A model generated the notes under the pieces. The model was not told where the DNA came from, did not search any database, and saw nothing but the letters and a program-made list of their open reading frames with translations. Positions 10,822 to 18,740 of a stretch of DNA of 64,000 bases are shown here, one piece after another. The position numbers and the translations under genes were made by a program. Within the stretch, counting starts at the first letter, position 1, and each line of letters opens with the position of its first letter. Source of the DNA: Leisingera daeponensis (GTDB lineage: Bacteria; Pseudomonadota; Alphaproteobacteria; Rhodobacterales; Rhodobacteraceae); the NCBI RefSeq assembly GCF_019801465.1, contig NZ_JAHVJA010000004.1, positions 1-64,000 on the forward strand, given 5' to 3'.

Positions 10822-10947
10822 ATGAAGGTCAAGAACTCGCTCCGTTCGCTGAAGAACCGGCACCGCGATTGCCGGGTTGTGCGCCGTAAAGGCCGCGTGT
10901 ACGTGATCAACAAGACCCAGCGCAAGTTCAAAGCGCGCCAGGGCTAA
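10822..10947 (+). CDS. rpmJ: 50S ribosomal protein L36, zinc-less form
   Basis: A 41-residue ribosomal protein of the large subunit. The sequence begins [17 protein letters not shown] and ends [10 protein letters not shown]. Only one Cys is present (Cys17), so the four-ligand zinc knuckle of the classical L36 is missing: this is the C-minus (YkgO-like) type, also slightly longer than the 38-residue classical form. A GGAGAG precedes the ATG. It stands alone between tRNA-Val and a terminator. In many alphaproteobacteria this is the only L36 type, so it need not be a zinc-starvation spare. Confidence 0.95.
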   Translation: MKVKNSLRSLKNRHRDCRVVRRKGRVYVINKTQRKFKARQG

Positions 10948-10970
10948 GATCCGCCACAGCGACATGCAGA

Positions 10971-10999
10971 AAACCGCATCATCCGATGCGGTTTTTTTG
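10971..10999 (+). terminator. Terminator of rpmJ
   Basis: AAACCGCATC (10971-10980) and GATGCGGTTT (10985-10994) form a 10-bp stem with a 4-nt loop followed by a run of T, a textbook intrinsic terminator. Confidence 0.93.
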
Positions 11000-11075
11000 C
11001 GTTTGGCCGTAGGCACTCGCGGCCTGGCACGGCGAAGACCCTCGCAGCCCCGCCCATTCACCTCAACCTGACAAC

Positions 11076-11098
11076 TTTCCGACTATTTCAGTCGGAAA
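11076..11098 (+). promoter_or_regulatory. Iron-locus operator, site 1
   Basis: A perfect dyad: TTTCCGACT, 5 bp, AGTCGGAAA. It lies about 80 bp upstream of the ferric-binding-protein gene. The core GACT-N5-AGTC recurs at 11131-11142 and at 15051-15063 upstream of the partner permease, which strongly suggests one shared regulator. The shape resembles the Iron-Rhodo box attributed to IscR-type control in Rhodobacteraceae, from memory and not verified. Confidence 0.7.
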
Positions 11099-11128
11099 TT
11101 CATTGCATCTTCTGTCAGATGCTTTAAT

Positions 11129-11143
11129 CGACTCTTTCAGTCG
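11129..11143 (+). promoter_or_regulatory. Iron-locus operator, site 2
   Basis: CGACT, 5 bp, AGTCG, with GGAAAA continuing on the right as in site 1. Its centre is about 49 bp from that of site 1 and about 40 bp before the binding-protein start. Between the two sites is another 6-bp dyad, GCATCT (11105-11110) and AGATGC (11117-11122), with a different sequence. Confidence 0.65.
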
Positions 11144-11175
11144 GAAAACTGATCTAACCAAGAACGGGACATCCA

Positions 11176-12192
11176 ATGCTGAAAGCCACAACCGTACTGG
11201 CCGGCGCGCTGAGCGCAGCTGTTGCCACCGCCGCTGCAGCCGAGGGCGAGCTGAACATCTACTCCTCGCGCCACTACGACACCGACGAACAGCTTTACTC
11301 GGACTTCGAAGAGGCCACCGGCATCACCATCAACCGCATCGAGGGCAACGCCGATGAGCTGATCGCGCGGATGAACGCCGAGGGCGAAAACTCCCCGGCT
11401 GACATTCTGATCACCGTCGACACCTCGCGCCTGACCCGTGCCAAAAACGCCGGCGTTCTGCAAAGCATCGACAGCGAAGTGCTGGAGGCGCGCGTTCCCG
11501 CCTATCTGCAGGATGAGGACAACCAGTGGTTCGGCTTCAGCCAGCGCGCCCGCATCATCTTCTATGACAAGGAAGGCGTATCCAATCCGCCGCAGACCTA
11601 TCTGGATCTGGCCGATCCCGCCTACAAGGGGCAGGTCTGCATCCGTTCCTCCAAGAACACCTACAACCAGACCCTGCTGGCATCCATTGTGACACATCAC
11701 GGTGCCGAAAAAGCCCGCGAATGGGCCGAAGGCGTGGTTACCAACATGGCACGCGATCCCCAGGGCGGCGACATCGACCAGATGCGCGGCATCGTCTCCG
11801 GTGAATGCGAAATTGCTGTCGGCAACAGCTATTATTTCGCCCGTTCCATCCGCAAGGAGGTCAAGGGCCTGTCCGAACACCGCGACCAGATCGCCTGGCT
11901 TTTCCCCTCCCAGAACGAAGAAGGCGCGCATATGAACCTTTCGGGCGGCGGGGTGGCCAAGCATGCCCCGAACAAGGAAAACGCCATCAAGTTCCTGGAA
12001 TATCTCTCCAGCGATTCTGCGCAGCAGTATTTCTCGTCCGGCAATGACGAATATCCGGCAGTTTCCGGTGTCGGTCTGGCCCCGTCGATCGCGGCGCTTG
12101 GCCACTTCAAACCGGACGACGTGAACCTGTCGGAGGTTGCCAAGAACCTGCCTGAGGCACAGAAGATCTTCAACGACGTGGGCTGGAAATAA
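11176..12192 (+). CDS. fbpA: Ferric-iron ABC transporter substrate-binding protein
   Basis: A 338-residue periplasmic binding protein of the FbpA/AfuA/IdiA type that captures Fe(III) for import. A signal peptide (residues 1-22, cleaved near AAA-EGE) is followed by the family start LNIYSSRHYDTDEQLYSDFEEATGI. The iron-binding tyrosine pair is in GNSYYFARS (Tyr219, Tyr220). The cognate permease is at 13326-15005 on the opposite strand, and no ATPase gene is in the window. Two dyad operators precede it. A strong stem-loop terminator follows. Confidence 0.95.
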   Translation: MLKATTVLAGALSAAVATAAAAEGELNIYSSRHYDTDEQLYSDFEEATGITINRIEGNADELIARMNAEGENSPADILITVDTSRLTRAKNAGVLQSIDSEVLEARVPAYLQDEDNQWFGFSQRARIIFYDKEGVSNPPQTYLDLADPAYKGQVCIRSSKNTYNQTLLASIVTHHGAEKAREWAEGVVTNMARDPQGGDIDQMRGIVSGECEIAVGNSYYFARSIRKEVKGLSEHRDQIAWLFPSQNEEGAHMNLSGGGVAKHAPNKENAIKFLEYLSSDSAQQYFSSGNDEYPAVSGVGLAPSIAALGHFKPDDVNLSEVAKNLPEAQKIFNDVGWK

Positions 12193-12216
12193 GCCTTCTC
12201 AGAACAAGCCGACGGA

Positions 12217-12250
12217 AAATGGCGCGGAATACTCCGCGCCATTTGTTTAC
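12217..12250 (+). terminator. Terminator of the ferric-binding-protein gene
   Basis: AAATGGCGCGGA (12217-12228) and TCCGCGCCATTT (12233-12244) make a perfect 12-bp stem with a 4-nt loop, then GTTT. Confidence 0.85.
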
Positions 12251-12400
12251 TGACGCCAAGTGACCACGGCGCATCACCAGGCAAACATGCGCCTGACGCT
12301 TCACGGTCCGTCATCACCTCCTGCGCCCAGCTTTCGCTAGACCCGGCGGCCCTTCACTCTTATAGCTGCCCAAATGAAAAGTATCATATTGGGAGAAAAT

Positions 12401-12445
12401 ATGCGGTTGAGAGAATGCCGGGGCCTGCAGGGGCAGAACGCATGA
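12401..12445 (+). CDS. Possible 14-codon leader peptide of the COG0523 gene
   Basis: ATG at 12401 is preceded by GGGAG at good spacing and opens a 14-codon frame (MRLRECRGLQGQNA) whose TGA at 12443-12445 overlaps the ATG at 12442 of the GTPase gene as ATGA. That geometry is typical of translational coupling. No attenuator structure is evident, and such short frames arise by chance, so this is tentative. Confidence 0.25.
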   Translation: MRLRECRGLQGQNA

Positions 12446-13302
12446 ACAGGCTGCCGGTCACAATTGTCAGCGGCTATCTGGGCGCTGGCAAGACCACTCT
12501 GATCAACAGCCTTTTGGCGGAGGAACACGGGCTGAAGCTGGCCGTGATCGTCAACGACTTCGGCGCAGTCAATATCGATGATGCGCTGATCCGCGATACC
12601 GATGGCGGAAAAATCGCACTGACCAACGGCTGCGTCTGCTGCACGATGGGTGACGATCTCTCCCTTGCCTTGCGGGAAATTCTGGATAGGGCGGACCGCC
12701 CGGACCACTTGCTGATTGAAGCCAGCGGCATTTCCGACCCGGTTGCCATTGCCAATTCCGTTCTGAATGAACCCGGCCTCAGCTACGGCGGCATCGTCTC
12801 CCTGGTCGATGCAGAGAATGCCGAAACCCTGCTGAACGATCCGCTGGTTGCCCCGCAGGCGGAACAGCAGATCCGCGCGGCCGACCTGGTAATCGCCACA
12901 AAATGCGACGCAATCAGCGAGCCGCTCGCTGCACTTTTGAACAAGGCCGATGCCCGCACTCCCACTGTGCTGAAAGGCACTCCGGTGGCGGAGTTGCTGT
13001 TTGACGTGGTGCCGCTGCCCAAGGGACGCGCCGTGGCGGTGCATCCCGCTTACACCACCTGGCAGCACCGCAGCTCCGCCGTCCTTGACCGCCGCGCCTT
13101 GGGCGACAAACTGGCGGAACGGCCCGCGGGGCTTTATCGGATGAAGGGTTTCGTGCTGACCTCTGGCGGTGCCTATGAACTGCATGTGGTGGGCCGCCAT
13201 GTGGAGGCCAAGCGCTGCGAGGCGGAGGAAACAGTCCTGGTCGGATTGGGTCCGGCAGACCGGATTTCCCGCGAAGAGATTGAGGCCTGGTGGACGGCAT
13301 AA
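12442..13302 (+). CDS. COG0523 (CobW-family) metal-chaperone GTPase
   Basis: A 286-residue G3E P-loop GTPase of the CobW/ZNG/YjiA group, which delivers metals such as zinc or cobalt to target enzymes. Walker A is GYLGAGKTT at 11-19. The metal-binding CxCC motif is in NGCVCCTMGDD (Cys64, Cys66, Cys67). A Glu-rich switch region and the C-terminal CobW_C part (about 190-286) follow. The start at 12442 gives the standard N-terminus (LPVTIVSGYLGAGKTT). Sitting between the two parts of an iron-uptake locus it may serve iron or zinc homeostasis, but no cobalamin gene is near, so the name CobW should not be read literally. Confidence 0.9.
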   Translation: MNRLPVTIVSGYLGAGKTTLINSLLAEEHGLKLAVIVNDFGAVNIDDALIRDTDGGKIALTNGCVCCTMGDDLSLALREILDRADRPDHLLIEASGISDPVAIANSVLNEPGLSYGGIVSLVDAENAETLLNDPLVAPQAEQQIRAADLVIATKCDAISEPLAALLNKADARTPTVLKGTPVAELLFDVVPLPKGRAVAVHPAYTTWQHRSSAVLDRRALGDKLAERPAGLYRMKGFVLTSGGAYELHVVGRHVEAKRCEAEETVLVGLGPADRISREEIEAWWTA

Positions 13303-13325
13303 GCCGCCCCCGGGCCCGGCGGCCT

Positions 13326-15005
13326 CTAACGCCGCCGCCCCACTTGCCGGCAGATCAGGATCACCGGCAGCAAGCCCACCGCCATGATCACCAGCGAGGG
13401 CACCGCGGCGCCCTCCAGCCTTTCATCCGCGGCCAGCCTGTGCGCCTGGACCGCCAGCGTGTCGAAATTGAAAGGCCGCATGATCAGCGTCGCGGGCAGT
13501 TCCTTCATCACATCCACGAACACGATCAGCAGCGCGGTCAGCAGACTGGGCGTCAGGATCGGCAGATGCACCCGCCGCAGCATCCCCATCGGCCCCTGCC
13601 CCAGTGACCGCGCCGCCGCATCCATGTTGGAATGCATCGTCGCCTGCCCGCCTTCATAGGCCCCCAAGGCGGCCGCCATGAAGCGAACCCCGTAAGCCGC
13701 AACCAGCAGCCAGATCGAGCCGGTCACCAAGAGCCCGGTGCGGATTCCGAAACTCTCCCGCATCCAGGCATCAAGCGCATTGTCAAAGGCCGCAAAGGGA
13801 ACGATCAGCCCCACCGCAATTACCCCGCCAGGTACCGCATACCCCAGCCGTGCGAAATAGGCCGCGGCCGCCGACACCCGCCCGGGCCGCAGTCTCTGAT
13901 AGAACCCGAGGCATACCGCCGCTGCCATTGTCAGCACCGCCGCGGCCGCGGCCAGAGTGATCGAATTTGCCGTGAAATCGATGTAGCGGCGGCTGAACAG
14001 GTTCTGTTCGGAATCAAAGCTCATCGTAAACAGCACGGCCACCGGCAGCAGAAATCCCAGAACCACCGGAACGGCACAGCAAAATACCGCAACCACGGCC
14101 TTGAACCCGCCCAGTTCCGCAGGCGGCATCTGATTGTGGTGCTTGCCCGCGTGGTGGTATTTCGCCCGCCCCCGCGTCGCCCGCTCCACCACCGCCAGCG
14201 TTAGCGCAAAACCCAAGAGGCACAAAGCCAGCTGTGCCGCCCCGCCCCGGTCGCCAAGCGAGAACCAGCTGGTGTAAATACCGGTGGCAAAGGTCTGCAC
14301 CCCGAAATAGGAAACCGTGCCGAAATCCGCGATCGTCTCCATCACCGCCAGCAGAACACCGGAAGCAATCGCAGGCCGCGCCATTGGCAGGCTGACCATC
14401 CAGAACGCCTGCCAGGAATTTTTGCCGAGCGCCCGCGCTGCCAGAAAGGCCCCCGCGCTCTGCTGCATGAAGGCCGCCCGCGCCAGAAGGTAGACATAGG
14501 GGTACAGCACCAGCACCAGCATCGCCGCCGCCCCGCCGGTGGATCGGATCTCGGGAAACCAGTAGTCCCGCGGGCCCCAACCGGTCACCTCACGCAATGT
14601 GGATTGCACAATGCCTGGATGGTCCAGAATATGGGTATAAGCATAGGCCAGAACATAGGCCGGAAAGGCCAGCGGTAAAACCAGCGCCACCTCCAGCAGC
14701 CTTGCACCGGGAAACCGCGTCATCGTAACCAGCCAGGCTGCCCCGGTGCCGATGGCGAAAGTGCCAAGCGCCACCATGGCCACAAGCGCCAGTGTGGTCA
14801 GTGAATACCCCGGCAGAACTGTCTCAGCCAGGTGACTGATGGTGTCCGTCCCCCCGAAGGCCGCCGCCAACGCCACGGCAACCATCGGCAGCAGGCAAGA
14901 CAACGCCACTGCCCAAGCCAGCACCGCAAAGACGCCCCCGCCGCTTTTGCCGCCAAGGCGGCGGCCGTGCGGGGCGTATTCTATGGATTCATTGGCAGCG
15001 GTCAT
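13326..15005 (-). CDS. fbpB: Ferric-iron ABC transporter permease (fused, two domains)
   Basis: A 559-residue inner-membrane protein with two BPD_transp_1 domains fused in tandem, as usual for FbpB/AfuB/SfuB. Each half has about six hydrophobic segments. The EAA coupling loops are visible: ARALGKNSWQAFWMVSLPMARPAIASG in the first half and ARSLGQGPMGMLRRVHLPILTPSLLTA in the second. It partners the binding protein at 11176-12192. A site matching that gene's operators lies 42-63 bp upstream of its ATG. It converges with the GTPase gene over 23 bp. The ATPase subunit must be elsewhere. Confidence 0.94.
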   Translation of the reverse strand: MTAANESIEYAPHGRRLGGKSGGGVFAVLAWAVALSCLLPMVAVALAAAFGGTDTISHLAETVLPGYSLTTLALVAMVALGTFAIGTGAAWLVTMTRFPGARLLEVALVLPLAFPAYVLAYAYTHILDHPGIVQSTLREVTGWGPRDYWFPEIRSTGGAAAMLVLVLYPYVYLLARAAFMQQSAGAFLAARALGKNSWQAFWMVSLPMARPAIASGVLLAVMETIADFGTVSYFGVQTFATGIYTSWFSLGDRGGAAQLALCLLGFALTLAVVERATRGRAKYHHAGKHHNQMPPAELGGFKAVVAVFCCAVPVVLGFLLPVAVLFTMSFDSEQNLFSRRYIDFTANSITLAAAAAVLTMAAAVCLGFYQRLRPGRVSAAAAYFARLGYAVPGGVIAVGLIVPFAAFDNALDAWMRESFGIRTGLLVTGSIWLLVAAYGVRFMAAALGAYEGGQATMHSNMDAAARSLGQGPMGMLRRVHLPILTPSLLTALLIVFVDVMKELPATLIMRPFNFDTLAVQAHRLAADERLEGAAVPSLVIMAVGLLPVILICRQVGRRR

Positions 15006-15046
15006 TAACGGCGGTCATGGTCAGGCGAAGGTTTCACTCCGCCCTA

Positions 15047-15068
15047 TTTCGACTATTCCAGTCAGAAA
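15047..15068 (-). promoter_or_regulatory. Iron-locus operator, site 3 (permease gene)
   Basis: On the plus strand TTTCGACT, 5 bp (ATTCC), AGTCAGAAA. The GACT-N5-AGTC core and the flanking TTTC and GAAA match sites 1 and 2 upstream of the binding-protein gene about 4 kb away. It lies 42 bp upstream of the permease ATG. Confidence 0.65.
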
Positions 15069-15163
15069 TTCCAGCCGGAAAGCGCGGCCCCGCTCATCGG
15101 CCCCTCAAAACAGAAAACGGGCGCCCGTATCCAGCGCCCGTGCTTGCCGGCAAAACAGACAGC

Positions 15164-16381
15164 TCAGTCGTAGGTCCGCTGGTCCTCGATCACCAGCCCG
15201 TCCTTGGGCAGCGCCCCGGGCGCGACCACCTCGACCTTGCCCTTCAGCTTAAGCACCTCGACAACCGAGCGTGCGTAGGCCGTCTCGTCACCGCCCTCGG
15301 CCTCGATCTGCACCGTCATCGCATCCATCTCGCCATCGCGGGTGGCAATGACCCGTGCCTTAACGATCTCATCATGCTTTTCTACCAGCGCTGCCACTTG
15401 TTCGGGGCGCACGAACATGCCCTTGATCTTGGTAGTCTGATCAGCGCGGCCCATCCAGCCTTTGATCCGCAGATTGGTGCGCCCGCAGGGAGAGACTCCC
15501 GGCATCACCGCCGACAGGTCGCCGGTGGCAAACCGGATCAGCGGGTAATCGGGATTCAGCGTTGTCACCACGACCTCGCCCACCTCGCCCGGCGCCACTG
15601 GATTGCCAGTTCCGGGGGTGACGATCTCGACGATCACATGCTCATCAACAATCATCCCCTCCATCGCCGGGCTTTCATAGGCGATATTGCCCAAATCGGC
15701 AGTGGCATAGCACTGCAGGCAAGAAATCCCGCGGTCGGCGTATTCCTGGCGCAAGCTGGGGAACAGCGCGCCGCCACCCACTGCCGCCTTGGAGAACGTT
15801 AGCTCCACGCCCATGGCATCAGCCTTGTCCAGGATGACCTTGAGGTAGTCCGGCGTGCCGGCATAGGCGGTGGCGCCGACGTCACGCGCCGCGGTCACCT
15901 GAAGCTCGGTCTGGCCGGTGCCAGCCGGCAGCACCGCGGCGCCAACCGCCCGTGCCCCGTTCTCAAAGATCATACCCGCTGGTGTCAGGTGGTAGCCAAA
16001 GCAGTTCTGCACCACGTCGCCCTGACCGATACCGGCCGCGTTCAGGAAACGCCCCATCCGCCACCAGTCGCCGTCCACTCCGCCAGGTTCGTAGATCGGG
16101 CCGGGGCTCTGGAAGATATGGGCAAAGCCGTGCGCGGGCTTCACAGTAAAACCGCCAAAGGGAGGATTCTCGGCCTGTGCCCGGCCCAGTTCCGATTTAC
16201 GCAGAACCGGCAGTTTCGCCAGCGCCTCTGCTGAGGTCACCGCCGCCGGGTCCACCGCGTCCAGCAGCCTGGCATATCCGGCTGCACTCTTGGCGCGGGC
16301 GATTTGCTCCGGCAGCGCCCTGGCCAGGTCTGCGGCGCGTTTGTCTGCGCTGCGGGTTTCAAGGGTGTCAAAAAAGCTCAT
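15164..16381 (-). CDS. Phenylacetate-CoA ligase-like AMP-forming ligase
   Basis: A 405-residue adenylate-forming enzyme of the PaaK type, joining an aromatic or other carboxylic acid to CoA. It is shorter than long-chain acyl-CoA synthetases and lacks the usual TSGTTGxPKG loop in clear form (HIFQSPGPIYEPGG occupies that place). The adenylation and hinge motifs are present (CYATADLGNIAYES, RFATGDLSAVMPG, RIKGWMGRADQTTKIKGMFV). The start at 16381 gives MSFFDTLETRSADKR; an ATG at 16399 overlapping the livF stop as TGATG is an alternative. Last gene of the livM-livJ-livF run, so its substrate may be what the transporter imports. Confidence 0.88.
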   Translation of the reverse strand: MSFFDTLETRSADKRAADLARALPEQIARAKSAAGYARLLDAVDPAAVTSAEALAKLPVLRKSELGRAQAENPPFGGFTVKPAHGFAHIFQSPGPIYEPGGVDGDWWRMGRFLNAAGIGQGDVVQNCFGYHLTPAGMIFENGARAVGAAVLPAGTGQTELQVTAARDVGATAYAGTPDYLKVILDKADAMGVELTFSKAAVGGGALFPSLRQEYADRGISCLQCYATADLGNIAYESPAMEGMIVDEHVIVEIVTPGTGNPVAPGEVGEVVVTTLNPDYPLIRFATGDLSAVMPGVSPCGRTNLRIKGWMGRADQTTKIKGMFVRPEQVAALVEKHDEIVKARVIATRDGEMDAMTVQIEAEGGDETAYARSVVEVLKLKGKVEVVAPGALPKDGLVIEDQRTYD

Positions 16382-16398
16382 CACATCACCATCCCGCA

Positions 16399-17247
16399 TC
16401 AGCTCAGCCACCGCTTGCGGCGGCGGTAGGACCGCACGTCGCGGAAGCTCTTGCGCCCCTCATCCGACATGCCGAGGTAAAATTCTTTCACGTCCGGGTT
16501 CTCCCGCAGCTCTGCCGCAGGCCCGTCCATCACCACCCGGCCGGATTCCAGGATGTAGCCGTAGTGGGCATAGCGCAGAGCGACGTTGGTGTTCTGCTCG
16601 GCCAGCAGGAAGGTCACGCCCTCTTGCTCGTTGATCGATTTAACGATCTCGAAAATCTGCTCCACCAGCTGCGGCGCCAGCCCCATCGACGGCTCGTCCA
16701 GCAGGATGGTTTCCGGACGGGACATTAGCGCACGGCCCATCGCCACCATCTGCTGCTCGCCGCCGGAGGTATATCCGGCCTGGCTCTTCCGCCGCTCCTT
16801 CAGCCGCGGAAAATAGTGATAGACCATCTCCAAGTCTTTCTGGATATCCGCGCCGCTGTCACGGCGGGTATAGGCGCCGGTCAGCAGGTTTTCTTCCACC
16901 GTCAGGTGCTCAAAGCAGTGGCGGCCTTCCATCACCTGAATGACGCCCTTCTTCACCAGTTCCGCCGGGTCCTGCTCATGCACATTCTCGCCACGGTATT
17001 TGATCGAGCCCTTGGTGACCTCGCCGCGTTCCGAATGCAGCAGGTTGGAGACCGCCTTCAGCGTTGTGGTCTTGCCAGCGCCGTTGCCGCCCAGCAGCGC
17101 GGTGATGCCGCCCTTGGGCACATTCAGGCTCACGCCCTTCAGGACGAGGATCACGTGATTGTAAATAACCTCGATATTGTTGACCTCCAGCAGGGTCTCG
17201 GCCTGCACATCGGAAGTATCGGCGGCGGTGTTCGCTGCATCCAGCAT
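16399..17247 (-). CDS. livF: Branched-chain/carboxylate ABC transporter ATP-binding protein LivF
   Basis: A 282-residue ATPase of a Liv-type (HAAT) importer. Walker A is GGNGAGKT at 53-60, the signature is YTSGGEQQMVAMGRALMSRP, and Walker B is ILLDEPSMGLAP, which is the LivF-type ending. The C-terminus carries a basic extension of about 25 residues (RKSFRDVRSYRRRKRWLS) beyond the usual end. An ATG at 17247 follows a GAGGA. It lies 117 bp after the binding-protein gene, separated by a strong hairpin, and directly abuts the CoA ligase gene. Confidence 0.94.
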   Translation of the reverse strand: MLDAANTAADTSDVQAETLLEVNNIEVIYNHVILVLKGVSLNVPKGGITALLGGNGAGKTTTLKAVSNLLHSERGEVTKGSIKYRGENVHEQDPAELVKKGVIQVMEGRHCFEHLTVEENLLTGAYTRRDSGADIQKDLEMVYHYFPRLKERRKSQAGYTSGGEQQMVAMGRALMSRPETILLDEPSMGLAPQLVEQIFEIVKSINEQEGVTFLLAEQNTNVALRYAHYGYILESGRVVMDGPAAELRENPDVKEFYLGMSDEGRKSFRDVRSYRRRKRWLS

Positions 17248-17299
17248 CAAAGCGTGTCCTCATGCCTGTCCCGGTTCTTGTCCCGGACCCTGATTGCGT

Positions 17300-17323
17300 G
17301 GCGCGGCGGCTCCCCGCCGCGCC
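17300..17323 (-). other. Intercistronic hairpin between binding protein and livF
   Basis: GGCGCGGCGG (17300-17309) and CCGCCGCGCC (17314-17323) form a perfect 10-bp GC stem with a 4-nt loop. With no T tract, it is better read as an mRNA-stabilising or partial-termination element that would leave the binding-protein message more abundant than livF. Confidence 0.7.
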
Positions 17324-17364
17324 GGTTGTTTCCGGCCCCGCCACTGCAGGGCCGGTGAGACCCC

Positions 17365-18648
17365 TTAGTTGCAGCGAGGCTCGATGCCGTTCTCTGCAGC
17401 GTAAGCGGCGGAGTCCTCTTCGATCAGCTGGCCGATCACTTCACCGTCGGTCGGCATGAAGTCAGAGATCGCATTCCAGGTCTTGGAGCTAGCATCCCAC
17501 TGCACCACGCCCACAAGGCCGGGACCGCCGTGGTTGTCGCAGCTGACCGTGAACTCCGGCCCGAAGCCCGCCATGCCCAGCGCTTCCATCTTGGCGTTGG
17601 TCATTTCCAGCGCTTCCATGCCGTCACGCATCATTGCTGCAGTAATGTCAGCGGTTCCGTGCAGCTCCTGCGCCGTTTTGGCGGCCTCTGCAGCCAGCAT
17701 CGCCGCATAGAGGCCGCGGTTGTACTGCACCGAACCCAGCTGATCACCAGCGCCAGACGCCTTGCCGGAGTCGACCACAAATTTCTTGAGATCGTCGTAG
17801 ACCGGGTAGTCCATGCCCAAGCCGGTGAAGGTCAGCGCCTTGTAGCCTGTGGCCTTGTCACCTGCCGGCTCCACGTCAAATTCGGCGCCGGACCACCAGA
17901 CACCGATGAAGTTTTCCATCGGGAACCGGATGTTGGCGGCTTCCTGGATCGCCACCTGGTTCATCACGCCCCAGCCCCACATCACCACATAATCGGGCTT
18001 TTCGCGGCGGATCTGCAGCCACTGCGATTTTTGCTCCTGGCCCGGGTGATCTACCGGCAGCAGGGTCAGCTCAAACCCGTGTTTCTTGGACAGTTCTTCC
18101 AGCGTGCGGATCGGCTCCTTGCCGTAGGCAGAGTTGTGGAAGACCAGAGCGATTTTCTTGCCGTTGATGTCGCCGCCGTTGATCTCCAGCAGATGGTTCA
18201 CCGCGCCGGACGCACCGTTCCAGTAGTTGGCCGGATAATTGAACACGTGGCTGAACACTTCACCGTTAGCCGCCGAGGTGCGGCCATAACCCATGGTGTG
18301 CAGCGGGATTCCATCCGCGGTCACCTTGGGGATCAGCTGATAGGTGATGCCGGTGGACAGCGGCTGATAGACCAGCGCGCCTTCGCCCTTGGTCGCTTCA
18401 TAGCACTCCACCCCCTTTTCGGTGTTATAGCCGGTCTCGCATTCGATCACCTTGGCCTTGACGCCGCCGATGCCGCCATCTCGCTCGTTCAGCAAGGTGA
18501 AATAATCGTTGTAGCCGTCAGAGAACGGAATGCCGCCCGCCGCGTAGGGTCCGGTCCGGTAGCTGAGGTCCGGGAACACCAGATCCGCCATTGCCGGACC
18601 CGCTGCCATCGCGGCGCCGAGCGCCAGAGTGGTCAGTGTCTTTTTCAT
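17365..18648 (-). CDS. Liv-type ABC transporter substrate-binding protein
   Basis: A 427-residue periplasmic binding protein with a signal peptide at 1-22 (MKKTLTTLALGAAMAAGPAMA). The PBP1-type fold is indicated by PYAAGGIPFSDGYNDYFTLLNERDGGIGGVKAKVIECETGYNTEKGVECYEATKGEG and by the second-lobe IALVFHNSAYGKEP. It is longer than classic leucine-binding LivJ (about 370) and belongs to the group found with CoA ligases, so the ligand is more likely an aromatic or other organic acid than leucine; that is inference. The start at 18648 follows a GGAGG. Cys is present near both ends of the mature chain. Confidence 0.92.
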   Translation of the reverse strand: MKKTLTTLALGAAMAAGPAMADLVFPDLSYRTGPYAAGGIPFSDGYNDYFTLLNERDGGIGGVKAKVIECETGYNTEKGVECYEATKGEGALVYQPLSTGITYQLIPKVTADGIPLHTMGYGRTSAANGEVFSHVFNYPANYWNGASGAVNHLLEINGGDINGKKIALVFHNSAYGKEPIRTLEELSKKHGFELTLLPVDHPGQEQKSQWLQIRREKPDYVVMWGWGVMNQVAIQEAANIRFPMENFIGVWWSGAEFDVEPAGDKATGYKALTFTGLGMDYPVYDDLKKFVVDSGKASGAGDQLGSVQYNRGLYAAMLAAEAAKTAQELHGTADITAAMMRDGMEALEMTNAKMEALGMAGFGPEFTVSCDNHGGPGLVGVVQWDASSKTWNAISDFMPTDGEVIGQLIEEDSAAYAAENGIEPRCN

Positions 18649-18740
18649 CGGCTTAAATCCTCCCTTTGGTCTTATCCGATGGTTGTCTTCAAACGGGGGG
18701 TCGTCTTTTTTCTCCCCGCCAGCTCTCCAGGCCGCCCGCG

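Noticed and set aside
12374-12400. Zur-type box before the COG0523 gene
   Set aside because: The AT-rich stretch has only a loose dyad and does not match the known palindrome well.
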